From contig CAVRUQ010000003.1 of assembly GCA_963724405.1 (NCBI GenBank), positions 1,302,001 through 1,366,000 of the forward strand: a stretch of 64,000 nucleotides of DNA. The letters run 5' to 3'. Under the pieces are notes generated by a model. It was given only the letters and a program-made list of their open reading frames with translations. It did no database searches and had not been told where the DNA came from. Both the position numbers and the translations under genes were made by a program. Shown piece after piece: positions 8,004 to 16,449 of this stretch (its first letter is position 1; each line of letters opens with the position of its first letter). Origin of the DNA: CAVQBJ01 sp963724405 (lineage in GTDB: Bacteria > Actinomycetota > Thermoleophilia > Solirubrobacterales > Solirubrobacteraceae).

Positions 8004-10124
8004 ATGAGCGCGCCCGCCACGACGATCACCCCTGTGGCGCCGCCTCCCCCGCGGTCTCCCGAGCAGGCGCCCGCGATCCCGGCGCGCAGGCGCCTGTCGC
8101 CGTGGCACGCCGCGCTCGCGGCGGTCGTTGCGCTCGCCGCGGTCCTCAACTTCAACCGTCTGGCCCAGAACGGCTACGCGAACACCTTCTACTCGGCCGG
8201 CGTAAAGTCCGAGCTCGCGTCGTGGCACAACTTCGTGTTCGTCTCCTTCGACACGCACGGATTCATCTCGCTCGACAAGCCGCCAATCGCGATCTGGGCC
8301 CAGGTCATCACCGCGAGCATCCTCGGCTTCCGTCCCTTCAGCCTGCTCGCCCCCGAGGCGCTCGCCGGCGTCCTCTCGGTGATCGTGCTCTACCGGATCG
8401 TCGCCCCGCGGTACGGCCGGCCCGCGGGCGTGGCGAGCGCGCTCGCCCTGGCCGTGTTCCCATCCTTCGCGGCGGTCTCGCGCGACAACGGCCCCGATGC
8501 CGTCCTGATCCTGCTGATGCTGTGCGCCTGCGCGGTGGGATTGAAGGCCGCCGAGACGGGCCGGTGGCGGTCGCTGCTCGGATGCGCCGTGCTCGTCGGG
8601 CTCGCCTTCAACACGAAGACGCTCGCCGCCCTGCTCGTCGTCCCCGGGCTCGCGCTCGCCTACCTCGTGTGCGCCCCCGGCTCGCTGCGCCGCCGGTCGG
8701 TGCAGCTCGTGGCGGCCGGCGCGGTGATGGTCGCCGTGTCGGGCGCCTGGATCGCGTTCGTCGATCTGACCCCGGCCTCGCAGCGTCCGTACGTGGGCAG
8801 TTCCTCGCACAACACGGAGCGCGACCTCGTGTTCGGCTACAACGGTCTCGGGCGGGTCAACGGAGAGGTGGGTGGCCCGGGCCAGGTGCCGCACGTCAAC
8901 TTCAGCTCGCTGCCGCCGCCGGCGGCGCCCCGCGCGACCGCGCGCGCGCGCGTCGCCGCCCACCCACCGACTCGCGCCCAGCTGCGGGCGGCGCATCGCC
9001 ACGCCGAGCTCGCCCTGCGCGCCCACGAGCAGGCGCTCCGACGGGCCGCGGCCCGCGCCCGCGTGCAGGCCGAGCTCGGGCCGGGCATCCAGCCGATCCC
9101 GCGCGTCGGGCACGCGAAGGAGCCAAGCGCGTTCGGCGGGCCGACCGGGCCACTGCGCCTGTTCAGCCTCAGCCTCGGCGGACAGGACGGCTGGTTCCTG
9201 CCGTTCGCGCTCGCGGGCCTGCTCGCCGCCGCGCTGCTGCGCCCGCGGCGGCGCGACCCGACGCTCGCAACGCTCGTCGTGCTCGGCGGATGGTTCGCGT
9301 GCGAGGCGCTGCTGCTGAGCTTCTCCAAGGGGATCGTCCACCCGTACTACGTGTCCGCGCTCGGCCCGCCCGCGGCGGCGATGGCCGGCATCGGTGCGGT
9401 CGCGCTGGCCCGCAACGCCCGCCGCCTGGACTGGCGCCTCGTCCTCATCCCGATCGCCGCGGGCGCGACGGTCGCGGTCCAGATCATGCTGCTCGGTCGC
9501 GAGCACTACCTGCACGCGTTCGTCCCCGTGCTCGTCGGTGGGACCGTCGCCGCGGTGCTCGTCGCGCTCCTCGTGCGCCGGGCCGCCGGCGCGGCGATCG
9601 CGGTCCTGCTCGCGCTCTGCCTCGTCGCCCCGGCGGCGTACTCGAGCACCCTCTGGCAGGTCCCGACCGACGGCGCCTTCCCGACCGCCGGCCCGCATGC
9701 CGCGCGCGGGCTCGGCGGGATCGGTGCGGCCCCGCCCACGCTGACCGCCGACCGACGCCTCATCGCGTACGTCGACGCGCACGGGCCGGGCACCCGCTGG
9801 AGCGTGCTCACGGTCGCCTCCGGCACGGCCGCCCCGCTCATCCTGCTCGGCTACGACGCCACCGCGCTCGCCGGTTACAGCGGCACCGACCAGGCCCTCG
9901 ACGGTGCCGGACTCGCGCGCTGGGTGGCCGCCGGCCAGGCCCGCTACGTGCTTCTCGGCGGGGCCTACTCCAGCCGCGGCGGCAACGCCGCGACGCGCGC
10001 GACCCGCGTGGCCTGCCGGCTCGTGCCCTCGACGGTCTGGCGGGGCATCCCCGAGAGCGGGCCCGGCAGCCTGCAGCTGTACGACTGCCGCGGGCGCACG
10101 GCGCAGCTCGCGGCGGCCGGCTGA
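8004..10124 (+). CDS. GT39-family (ArnT/PMT-like) membrane glycosyltransferase
   Basis: This is predicted to transfer a sugar from a polyprenyl-phosphate donor to an acceptor on the outer face of the membrane. The 706-aa protein has a Pro-rich cytosolic leader (1-30) and about 11-13 membrane segments. The first large extracytoplasmic loop carries the NTFYSAGVKS and LDKPP (90-94) motifs typical of actinobacterial GT39 proteins. Near 305-365 there is an unusual Ala/Arg/His-rich helical insert in an external loop. The C terminus (about 560-700) is a soluble domain ending in LYDCRG. Protein O-mannosylation or lipoglycan modification are both possible; the acceptor is unknown. The Ser/Thr-rich secreted protein upstream would be a natural acceptor (inference). 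Confidence 0.85.
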   Translation: MSAPATTITPVAPPPPRSPEQAPAIPARRRLSPWHAALAAVVALAAVLNFNRLAQNGYANTFYSAGVKSELASWHNFVFVSFDTHGFISLDKPPIAIWAQVITASILGFRPFSLLAPEALAGVLSVIVLYRIVAPRYGRPAGVASALALAVFPSFAAVSRDNGPDAVLILLMLCACAVGLKAAETGRWRSLLGCAVLVGLAFNTKTLAALLVVPGLALAYLVCAPGSLRRRSVQLVAAGAVMVAVSGAWIAFVDLTPASQRPYVGSSSHNTERDLVFGYNGLGRVNGEVGGPGQVPHVNFSSLPPPAAPRATARARVAAHPPTRAQLRAAHRHAELALRAHEQALRRAAARARVQAELGPGIQPIPRVGHAKEPSAFGGPTGPLRLFSLSLGGQDGWFLPFALAGLLAAALLRPRRRDPTLATLVVLGGWFACEALLLSFSKGIVHPYYVSALGPPAAAMAGIGAVALARNARRLDWRLVLIPIAAGATVAVQIMLLGREHYLHAFVPVLVGGTVAAVLVALLVRRAAGAAIAVLLALCLVAPAAYSSTLWQVPTDGAFPTAGPHAARGLGGIGAAPPTLTADRRLIAYVDAHGPGTRWSVLTVASGTAAPLILLGYDATALAGYSGTDQALDGAGLARWVAAGQARYVLLGGAYSSRGGNAATRATRVACRLVPSTVWRGIPESGPGSLQLYDCRGRTAQLAAAG

Positions 10125-10153
10125 GGCCGCGCCGCGCGCGGTCTCCTGCGAGA

Positions 10154-11098
10154 CTGCCGCCCATCGCCGAGGTCTTCGTCACCCGTCCGCTCGCGCAGCC
10201 GGCCCTGCAGCGGCTCGCGACCGAGCATGACGTCGACACCTGGGAGCACGACGAGCCGCCGCCGCGCGAGGAGCTCGTCCGGCGAGCGAGCGGCGCCGAG
10301 GGCCTGCTCTGCATGCTGACCGACCTGATCGACGCCGAGCTCCTCGAGCGATGCCCCCGGCTGCGGGTCATCTCGACGTACGCGGTCGGCTTCGACAACA
10401 TCGACCTGCGGGCGGCCCGCGCCCGCTCGATCGCGATCGGACACACTCCCGGCGTGCTGACCGACGCGACGGCCGACCTCGCGTTCGGACTGCTGCTGGC
10501 CGCCGCACGCTTCCTCGTCGAGGGCGAGCGCGCGGTGCGCGAGGGACGGTGGGGCACCTGGCGCGCCGACTGGCTCGCCGGCGCCGACGTGGCCGGCACG
10601 ACCCTCGGCATCGTCGGCTACGGGAAGATCGGCCAGGCCGTCGCGCGCCGTGCCCGCGGCTTCGACATGGACGTGCTGTGGTCGAGCTCGTCCGGCGGCC
10701 TGCCGCTCGGCGAGCTCCTTGCCCGCGCGGACCACGTCACCCTGCACTGCCCGCTCACGCCCGCCACCCGCCACCTCATCGACGCCGACGCGCTGCGCCG
10801 CATGAAGCCGACCGCCACCCTCGTGAACACCGCCCGCGGGGCGATCGTCGAGGCCCGGGCGCTCCGGCAGGCGCTGATCGACGGTCAGATCGGAGCCGCC
10901 GGTCTCGACGTCACCGATCCCGAGCCGCTCCCGCCGGACGACCCGCTGCTCGACGCCCCGCATCTCGTCGTGACCCCGCACATCGGCAGCGCGACCGTGC
11001 GCACGCGCGAGCGCATGGCCGAGCTGGCCGTGGCCAACCTGCTCGCCGGGCTCGCCCGCGAGCCGCTTCCCGCGCCGGTGCCGGTGCCCGGCGGCTGA
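10154..11098 (+). CDS. D-isomer-specific 2-hydroxyacid dehydrogenase (glyoxylate/hydroxypyruvate reductase-like)
   Basis: This is an NAD(P)H-linked reductase of 2-keto acids such as glyoxylate or hydroxypyruvate. It has an N-terminal substrate domain starting AEVFVTRPL and a Rossmann domain with GIVGYGKIG. The catalytic Arg is in VNTARGAIV, the Glu in DPEPLP and the His in TPHIGSA. The full domain needs a start near 10150, but the frame has no ATG, GTG or TTG there. A CTG at 10154 (314 aa, normal length) is the best guess; ATC at 10163 is another. The stop lies in a gap with the convergent GGDEF/HD-GYP gene. Confidence 0.85.
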   Translation: MPPIAEVFVTRPLAQPALQRLATEHDVDTWEHDEPPPREELVRRASGAEGLLCMLTDLIDAELLERCPRLRVISTYAVGFDNIDLRAARARSIAIGHTPGVLTDATADLAFGLLLAAARFLVEGERAVREGRWGTWRADWLAGADVAGTTLGIVGYGKIGQAVARRARGFDMDVLWSSSSGGLPLGELLARADHVTLHCPLTPATRHLIDADALRRMKPTATLVNTARGAIVEARALRQALIDGQIGAAGLDVTDPEPLPPDDPLLDAPHLVVTPHIGSATVRTRERMAELAVANLLAGLAREPLPAPVPVPGG

Positions 11099-11101
11099 CA
11101 C

Positions 11102-11122
11102 GCCCGCGCCCCGGTGGCGGGC
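11102..11122. terminator. Hairpin between convergent genes
   Basis: GCCCGC (11102-11107) and GCGGGC (11117-11122) form a 6-bp stem with a 9-nt loop in the 25-bp gap between two convergent stop codons. A U-tract is missing, so the terminator role rests on position only. Confidence 0.35.
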
Positions 11123-11123
11123 C

Positions 11124-12848
11124 TCAGCCGACCGGCGCGAGCGCCCGCCGGGCGAGCGCGCTGCCGAGCGCATCCACCACGTGCGCGTCGAACTGCGTGC
11201 CGACGTGGCGCCGCAGCTCCTGCAGAGCGTCCTCGGAGCCGAGTGCGGGTCGGTGCGCGCGCCCGCTGACCATCGCCTCGTAGGCGTCGGCCACGGCGAG
11301 GATCCTCGCCTCCAGCGGGATCCGTCCGCCCGACAGCCGCGCCGGGTAGCCGTCGCCGTCGACGCGCTCGTGGTGCGCGAGCACCCAGGCGCTCACGTCG
11401 TCGAGGCGCGCCGCCGCGGCGACCTGCGCGCCGATCTCCGGATGGCGCCGCACGTGCGCCCACTCCTCGGCGGTGAGCGGACCGTCCTTCTCCAGGATCG
11501 TGTGGGGCACCGCCACCTTGCCGATGTCGTGCAGGATGCCCGCGAGGCGCACGCGCTCGACGCGATCGGCGTCGAAGCCGAGGTGCGACGCGATGATCGC
11601 CGCCAGGCGCCCGACGGTGCGCGAGTGATCGGCGCCACCGTGCGTCCGCCCGTCGAGCGTCTCGGCCAGCGCGAGCATCGCGGACAGCTGCTGGTCGTGC
11701 CCGCGGGCGGGCGCCGGCGCCCCGAGCACGCTGTCGAGGATCTCACGTGAGTAGATGACGCAGCGGTCGCGCCCGAGCGCCTTTCCGGCGTACAGGGCCT
11801 GGTCGGCCGCGGCCATGAGGGCCTCGCGGTCGGGATCCGTGGCGCTCATGCTCGCGATGCCGACGCTCACCGTCGTGCCCGCACCGCCCGACGTCGCGTC
11901 GGCGAAGCCCCGCCGCAGCCGCTCGGCGACGAGGAACGCGCGCTTCGCGTCGGCGTCCGGGAGCAGCAGCGCGAACTCCTCGCCACCGAGTCGGCCGAGC
12001 ACGTCGACCCGCCGGCTGCACGATCGCGCCACCGCGGCGAAGCGCTGGAGCGCGGCGTCGCCGGCGGCGTGACCGCCGCGGTCGTTCAGGCGCTTGAAGT
12101 GATCGAGGTCGGCGATCATGAGCGACAGGGGACGGCCGGTACGCCGCGCCCGCGCGAGCTCGACCTCCATCAGCTCCTCGAACCCGCGCCGGTTGAGCAG
12201 CCCGGTGAGCGGATCGGTGCGCGACGCGTCGCTCAGGCGCTCGACGAGCCGGCCCATGCGGGCGCGCAGCAGGCCGACGAGCGCAGCGGCGGCGACGACG
12301 GTGCCCATCAGCAGCAGCCAGCTCGACGCCTTCGTGTTGCCCGGCGCGAGCGCGAGCGCCGTGCCGTAGCCGATCCCGATGAACGCCAGCTGCCCCACCG
12401 CCTCGCGCCGCGAGAGGAAGTACGCGGCGTCGAAGGCGCTCCACACGTACAGCAGCGCGCATACGCTGCCAGCGGCGTGCGTGAGGTACACGGCCACCGA
12501 GATGAGCAGCGTGCCGAACGCGACGATCGGAGCGAACAACGACGGCCGCAGAAGCCGTGGACAGGCGAGGATGAGCAGGCCCACGGCGGCGGCCACGGCC
12601 CCGAGCAGCAGGATCGCCCGCGTGGACAGGCCGGGCGGTCCGGGGAGCGCGAACGCCCCCAGCGCGAGCAGTCCGCCGCACACGTACAGCCCGCCGAGGG
12701 CACGGCAGCGCACGATCTCGTCGGGCATGTCCTCGACGAGCCTCTCGTACAGAGCGGTCGGGCTCGGGAGCCTCAGGCGAGGTCTCCGTGCCCATGCGTT
12801 TCGTCCCGTGACGCCGATCATCTGCACCGGTATCGGCGCCCGCGGCAC
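11124..12848 (-). CDS. GGDEF plus HD-GYP bifunctional cyclic di-GMP protein
   Basis: This membrane protein carries both a cyclic di-GMP synthase and a cyclic di-GMP phosphodiesterase domain. Residues about 50-195 form six hydrophobic segments. The GGDEF domain has DPLTGLLNRRGF at 212-223, GGEEF at 288-292 and an intact inhibitory RxxD site (R279-D282). The HD-GYP domain has HDIGK at 440-444 and HHERVDGDGYP at 492-502, so both activities look possible. The GTG at 12848 gives 574 aa; ATG codons at 12821 and 12728 are alternative starts, and the latter sits just before the first helix. Which activity dominates cannot be read from sequence. Confidence 0.88.
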   Translation of the reverse strand: MPRAPIPVQMIGVTGRNAWARRPRLRLPSPTALYERLVEDMPDEIVRCRALGGLYVCGGLLALGAFALPGPPGLSTRAILLLGAVAAAVGLLILACPRLLRPSLFAPIVAFGTLLISVAVYLTHAAGSVCALLYVWSAFDAAYFLSRREAVGQLAFIGIGYGTALALAPGNTKASSWLLLMGTVVAAAALVGLLRARMGRLVERLSDASRTDPLTGLLNRRGFEELMEVELARARRTGRPLSLMIADLDHFKRLNDRGGHAAGDAALQRFAAVARSCSRRVDVLGRLGGEEFALLLPDADAKRAFLVAERLRRGFADATSGGAGTTVSVGIASMSATDPDREALMAAADQALYAGKALGRDRCVIYSREILDSVLGAPAPARGHDQQLSAMLALAETLDGRTHGGADHSRTVGRLAAIIASHLGFDADRVERVRLAGILHDIGKVAVPHTILEKDGPLTAEEWAHVRRHPEIGAQVAAAARLDDVSAWVLAHHERVDGDGYPARLSGGRIPLEARILAVADAYEAMVSGRAHRPALGSEDALQELRRHVGTQFDAHVVDALGSALARRALAPVG

Positions 12849-12976
12849 GAGCTTTAAGGGTCCCGATCACGGAACCCCCGCACTTTGCGAACAACGGGTG
12901 CATCGTGGGTTTACACGGATGGCCAAATTGCGACCGCCGCCGGGCGCGGGCGAGCTGCGGGCGGCGCGCGTGCGCC

Positions 12977-13702
12977 TCATCGACGCCGCGGCGAGCGCCG
13001 CGGCGTCGGCTCGTCCGCGCCGCCCCGGCGCAGCACGCCGGCGAGGAACTCGTCGAACAGCGCGTACGCCTGATCGCGCGCGATGGCCTCGTGACGCCGG
13101 CTGGCCGCGATCAGCTGATCGCCGTCGATCCCCTGCGTTCGCAGCTCATCCGGCGACTCGGCGACCCAGCCGGCCACGATCTCCGCCGTCGCCTCGGGAT
13201 GGAACTGCAGGGCGAGATGCCCGCCGAGCCGATAGGCCTGCAGCCCGACGTCGTTGTGCGCGAGCGCTCGCGCGCCTGCCGGCGGCTCGATCACGTCGCG
13301 ATGCCAGGACAACCACGGACCGCCGGCGAACGTCGCGCCATCGCGCTCCACCTCGATCCAGCCGATCTCCGGGCGCGTCGCGGCCCGCACGCTGCCGCCG
13401 AGCGCCTCGGCGATCGCCTGCGCGCCGAAGCACACCCCGAGGAGCGGGAGCCCCGCCGCGTCGGCGGCCGCGATCCAGCTCAGCTCGCCGGCGATCCAGC
13501 CCACCCGGGCATCGAACACCGAGGGCGTGGCCCCGAGCACGATCGCGAACGCGACCGCACCGGCGTCCGGATCGGGCATCGATTCGCCGCGGTCGACGCG
13601 CACGACGTCGAGCGCGAGGCCGTGGCCGAGCGCCCACGGCTCGAGCCACCCGGGGGGAGCGCCCTCCTCGTGCTGCAGGGCGATCGCGCGTGCTCTCGTC
13701 AT
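12977..13702 (-). CDS. Class I glutamine amidotransferase-like protein
   Basis: This 241-aa stand-alone GATase1 domain resembles GuaA-type amidotransferase domains and gamma-glutamyl-type hydrolases. The nucleophile elbow is GVCFGAQ (Cys91) and the catalytic His/Glu pair is in FHPE (H168, E170). It should hydrolyse glutamine or a related gamma-glutamyl compound; no synthase partner is adjacent. The ATG at 13702 (MTRARAIALQHE) is chosen because the upstream frame is Arg-rich and lacks family character. The C terminus is Arg-rich. Confidence 0.82.
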   Translation of the reverse strand: MTRARAIALQHEEGAPPGWLEPWALGHGLALDVVRVDRGESMPDPDAGAVAFAIVLGATPSVFDARVGWIAGELSWIAAADAAGLPLLGVCFGAQAIAEALGGSVRAATRPEIGWIEVERDGATFAGGPWLSWHRDVIEPPAGARALAHNDVGLQAYRLGGHLALQFHPEATAEIVAGWVAESPDELRTQGIDGDQLIAASRRHEAIARDQAYALFDEFLAGVLRRGGADEPTPRRSPRRR

Positions 13703-13942
13703 TCCCCGGATCCTCGCAGGCGGTGCTGCAAGCCGGGTTGCAACGCGGCGCCGCCCCGGCACTCGCCGCCTCGGCGTGTTATCTCGATCCTCGAGCGTCC
13801 GTTCCCGGGCGCGCACGAGGCGGACCACATCCAGTTGCGCGGCAGTCCGCTGTAGTGCTGCTCGTGCTCACCGGCCTGCTCGCCGTCGGCGCCCGTGAGC
13901 GGGAGCCGGCCGACGCGGACGTGCGGGGCGAACGGGCTCAGA

Positions 13943-15379
13943 TCACCGCTGCATCGCCTTGAGCAGGAGGAACTCCTCGATCGCGTAGTGGCCGTTCTCG
14001 CGGCCGTGGCCGGACTGCTTGTAGCCGCCGAACGGAGCGCGCGGATTGAACGCGCCGCCGTTGATCTCGACCTGGCCGGCGCGCAGGCGGCGCGCGACGC
14101 GCTCGGCCCGCTCGGGATCGCCCGACCAGACGCCTCCGGCCAGCCCGTAGTCGGAGTCGTTGGCGATGCGCACGGCGTCCTCCTCGTCGGCGGCGGCCAT
14201 GATGCACAGCACCGGACCGAAGATCTCCTCGCGGGCGATCGTCATCTCGCTCGTCACGTCCGAGAACGCCGTCGGACGCACGAAGTAGCCCTCGTCGAGC
14301 CCCTCCGGCGGCTCGACGCCGCCGGCGATCAGGCGTGCGCCCTCGTGCTCGCCCGTCGCGATGTAGTCGCGCACGATGTCGCGCTGCGCGGCCGAGACGA
14401 GCGGCCCGAGACGCGTCGTGGCGGCGAACGGGTCCCCCGGGGTGAACCCGGCGATCGCCGCGGCGGCGATCTCCTCGACCTCGGACAGCCGCTCGCGTGG
14501 GACGATCATGCGCGTCAGGGCGCTGCAGGTCTGCCCCGAGTTCAGCAGGCACTTCGCCACGCCGTCGGTGACCGCGCGCTGCAGGTCGGCATCGTCGAGG
14601 ATGACGTTCGCGGACTTGCCGCCGAGCTCGAGCGCCACCGGCTTGACGCCCTGGGAGGCGAGCTCGGAGACGCGCCGTCCGGCGCGCGTGGAGCCCGTGA
14701 AGGAGACCATGTCGACGCGCGGGTGGGCCGCGATCGCCTCGCCGACGACGGGGCCCGTCCCGGTGACGAGGTTGAACACGCCCGCGGGCAGCCCGACGGC
14801 GTCGATCACCTCGGCGAGCACGAAGGCGTTCAACGGGACCACCGCCGAGGGCTTCAGGACGACCGGGCAGCCCGCCGCGAGCGCGGGGGCGACCTTACAG
14901 GCGATCTGGTGCAGCGGGTAGTTCCAGGGGGTGATCGCGCCGACGACGCCGATCGGCTCGCGCACGACGAGCGAGTTGCCGACCTCCTCCTCCCAGGCGA
15001 TCTGCTCGATCAGCTCGGGGATGGCCGAGAACGTCCCGACGGGCAGGCCCACCTGGATCATTCCGGCGAGCTTGAGCGGCATGCCGAGCTCGGTCGCCAT
15101 CAGTGCCGCAAGCTCGTCACCGCGCTCGCGCAGCCCGGCGCCGACCGCGCCGAGCAGCTCGGCCCGTCGCGCACGCGGCGTCGTCGACCACTCCTCGAAC
15201 ACGCCGGCGGCCGCGGCGACGGCCGACTCGACGTCGGCGGGAGTGCCGGCGGGGATGCGCCCGATGACCTGCTCGGTGGCGGGGTTGCGAACCTCGATCT
15301 GCTCGTCCGCAGCAGGGGCCACCCACTCGCCGCCGATGTACAGGGTGTCGCGCACCTGGATCTGCTCTGCCACCGCCAT
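13943..15379 (-). CDS. NAD(P)-dependent aldehyde dehydrogenase
   Basis: This oxidises an aldehyde to its carboxylic acid. The 478-aa protein has the full ALDH fold: the PWNYP motif (151-155), FTGSTRAG (227-234), the general base Glu251 in LELGGKS and the catalytic Cys285 in SGQTCSA. The C-terminal NPRAPFGGYKQSG is also typical. A strong ribosome site (GAGGAGGC) precedes the ATG at 15379. It appears monocistronic. The substrate cannot be assigned; the overall type is the broad-specificity medium-chain/aromatic aldehyde class. Confidence 0.92.
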   Translation of the reverse strand: MAVAEQIQVRDTLYIGGEWVAPAADEQIEVRNPATEQVIGRIPAGTPADVESAVAAAAGVFEEWSTTPRARRAELLGAVGAGLRERGDELAALMATELGMPLKLAGMIQVGLPVGTFSAIPELIEQIAWEEEVGNSLVVREPIGVVGAITPWNYPLHQIACKVAPALAAGCPVVLKPSAVVPLNAFVLAEVIDAVGLPAGVFNLVTGTGPVVGEAIAAHPRVDMVSFTGSTRAGRRVSELASQGVKPVALELGGKSANVILDDADLQRAVTDGVAKCLLNSGQTCSALTRMIVPRERLSEVEEIAAAAIAGFTPGDPFAATTRLGPLVSAAQRDIVRDYIATGEHEGARLIAGGVEPPEGLDEGYFVRPTAFSDVTSEMTIAREEIFGPVLCIMAAADEEDAVRIANDSDYGLAGGVWSGDPERAERVARRLRAGQVEINGGAFNPRAPFGGYKQSGHGRENGHYAIEEFLLLKAMQR

Positions 15380-15489
15380 CGCTTCGCCTCCTCTGTCGCC
15401 TCGATTGTGTTTCCCACCCTAGCGCTGTAGCGCCCTCCGAAGGCACTCCCGAGCAGCGACGGCGACCGCCGCGCCGGAGTCCTTATCGT

Positions 15490-16449
15490 GTGACCACGGT
15501 GAACGGATGGCCCTTGCCCCGCATCGGACGCGCCAACGGGGCGGCATGGCCCTCGCTCGCCGCGCTGGTCGCTGCGGGCGTCGCCGGCTGCGGCGGAGTG
15601 ACGGGCGGACGCGTCGACCTCGGGTATCCCACCGCGCGCCCACACGTCGTCGCCGCCGCGACGATGCAGCCGCGGCTGAGCGGCCGCTTCGTGCGCTTCA
15701 CGGTCCCGGCCGGGTGGGGCCTCGCGCGCATCGGAAGCGAGCGCGGCGTCCCGCGCGCGTTCGTGCGACTCGACGGTGACTGCTACGAGTCGGTGGCCAT
15801 CACCGGCTCGAGCGCGCCGACCCTGACCGGGGCCGAGATCGCCGCGCCCTACGCCAATCCGGTCGACGGGTATCCGTGGAGCGTGACGTCGCTCGGCCAC
15901 ACGACCCTCGCCGTCCTCGGCCAGCGCGACACGACGAGCGGGCGGCTATCGCGCAGCTCGCTCGGGACCGCGTACCTGCCGACATCCGCGCACGCGTACC
16001 TGGCGATCGACTTCGGCGCCGGGATCTGGCCGCTCGGCGGGCATGCCTGCTCCGATTCCGACGTGAGCGCCCGGCTGTCGCTGCTCGCCGCCACGATCTC
16101 GACGATCTTCGCGAGCGCGCGCCTCGTCCCCGGCGACGGCCTGCCGTCGGCGACGGGCGTGGCGGCCGGCTCCCCGCCCGGCGACACGGCGATCGCCCGT
16201 ATCGTCGCCACCCCGACGGCCCTGACCGCCCCGGTGACGGCCGCGAGCAGCTCGAGCCGTCGCTCCGCCGTCGAAGAGACGTCGGCGCCCGCCCCCGCGA
16301 GCACCCGCACGAACACCGCGACGCGCACGAGCATCACCACCCGCACCGGGAGCGCCACCCGCACGAGCCCCGCCACCCGCACGAACCGGGCCACGAGCAC
16401 GGCCACCGCTACGCACACCACCGGGTCCCCGAGGCCGGCGTCGGCGTGA
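15490..16449 (+). CDS. Putative lipoprotein with a Thr/Arg repeat tail
   Basis: This 319-aa envelope protein of unknown function starts at GTG 15490. A hydrophobic leader (about 20-35) ends in GVAGCGG, a plausible but imperfect lipobox with Cys35. The middle (about 50-225) is a beta-rich domain beginning with FVRFTVPAGWGLARI, similar in feel to secreted domains that start with a tryptophan-bearing strand. The last about 45 residues are a TRTxxA repeat, perhaps a wall-spanning or glycosylated tail. Its stop overlaps the GTG of the next gene by GTGA, so translation is probably coupled. Confidence 0.65.
   Translation: MTTVNGWPLPRIGRANGAAWPSLAALVAAGVAGCGGVTGGRVDLGYPTARPHVVAAATMQPRLSGRFVRFTVPAGWGLARIGSERGVPRAFVRLDGDCYESVAITGSSAPTLTGAEIAAPYANPVDGYPWSVTSLGHTTLAVLGQRDTTSGRLSRSSLGTAYLPTSAHAYLAIDFGAGIWPLGGHACSDSDVSARLSLLAATISTIFASARLVPGDGLPSATGVAAGSPPGDTAIARIVATPTALTAPVTAASSSSRRSAVEETSAPAPASTRTNTATRTSITTRTGSATRTSPATRTNRATSTATATHTTGSPRPASA
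16303..16410 (+). repeat. Six tandem 18-bp coding repeats
   Basis: Six head-to-tail units of 18 bp lie at 16303, 16321, 16339, 16357, 16375 and 16393. Most begin ACCCGCACGA and encode TRTxxA. Divergence between units is modest, mainly in the last 8 bases. This is an in-frame minisatellite at the 3' end of the putative lipoprotein gene. Confidence 0.8.

Noticed and set aside
8102..10150. Very long open frame in a second reading frame across the GT39 gene, continuing into the dehydrogenase
   Set aside because: The product over 8102-10150 is Arg/Pro/Ala-rich, as expected of an out-of-frame read of GC-rich coding DNA. Only the part from about 10154 has family motifs.
13767..13940. Possible minus-strand gene fragment reading APHVRVGRLPLTGADGEQ and PRNWMWSASCAPG
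   Set aside because: It looks somewhat protein-like but has no start codon, no ribosome site and no family I can name, so it is not called.
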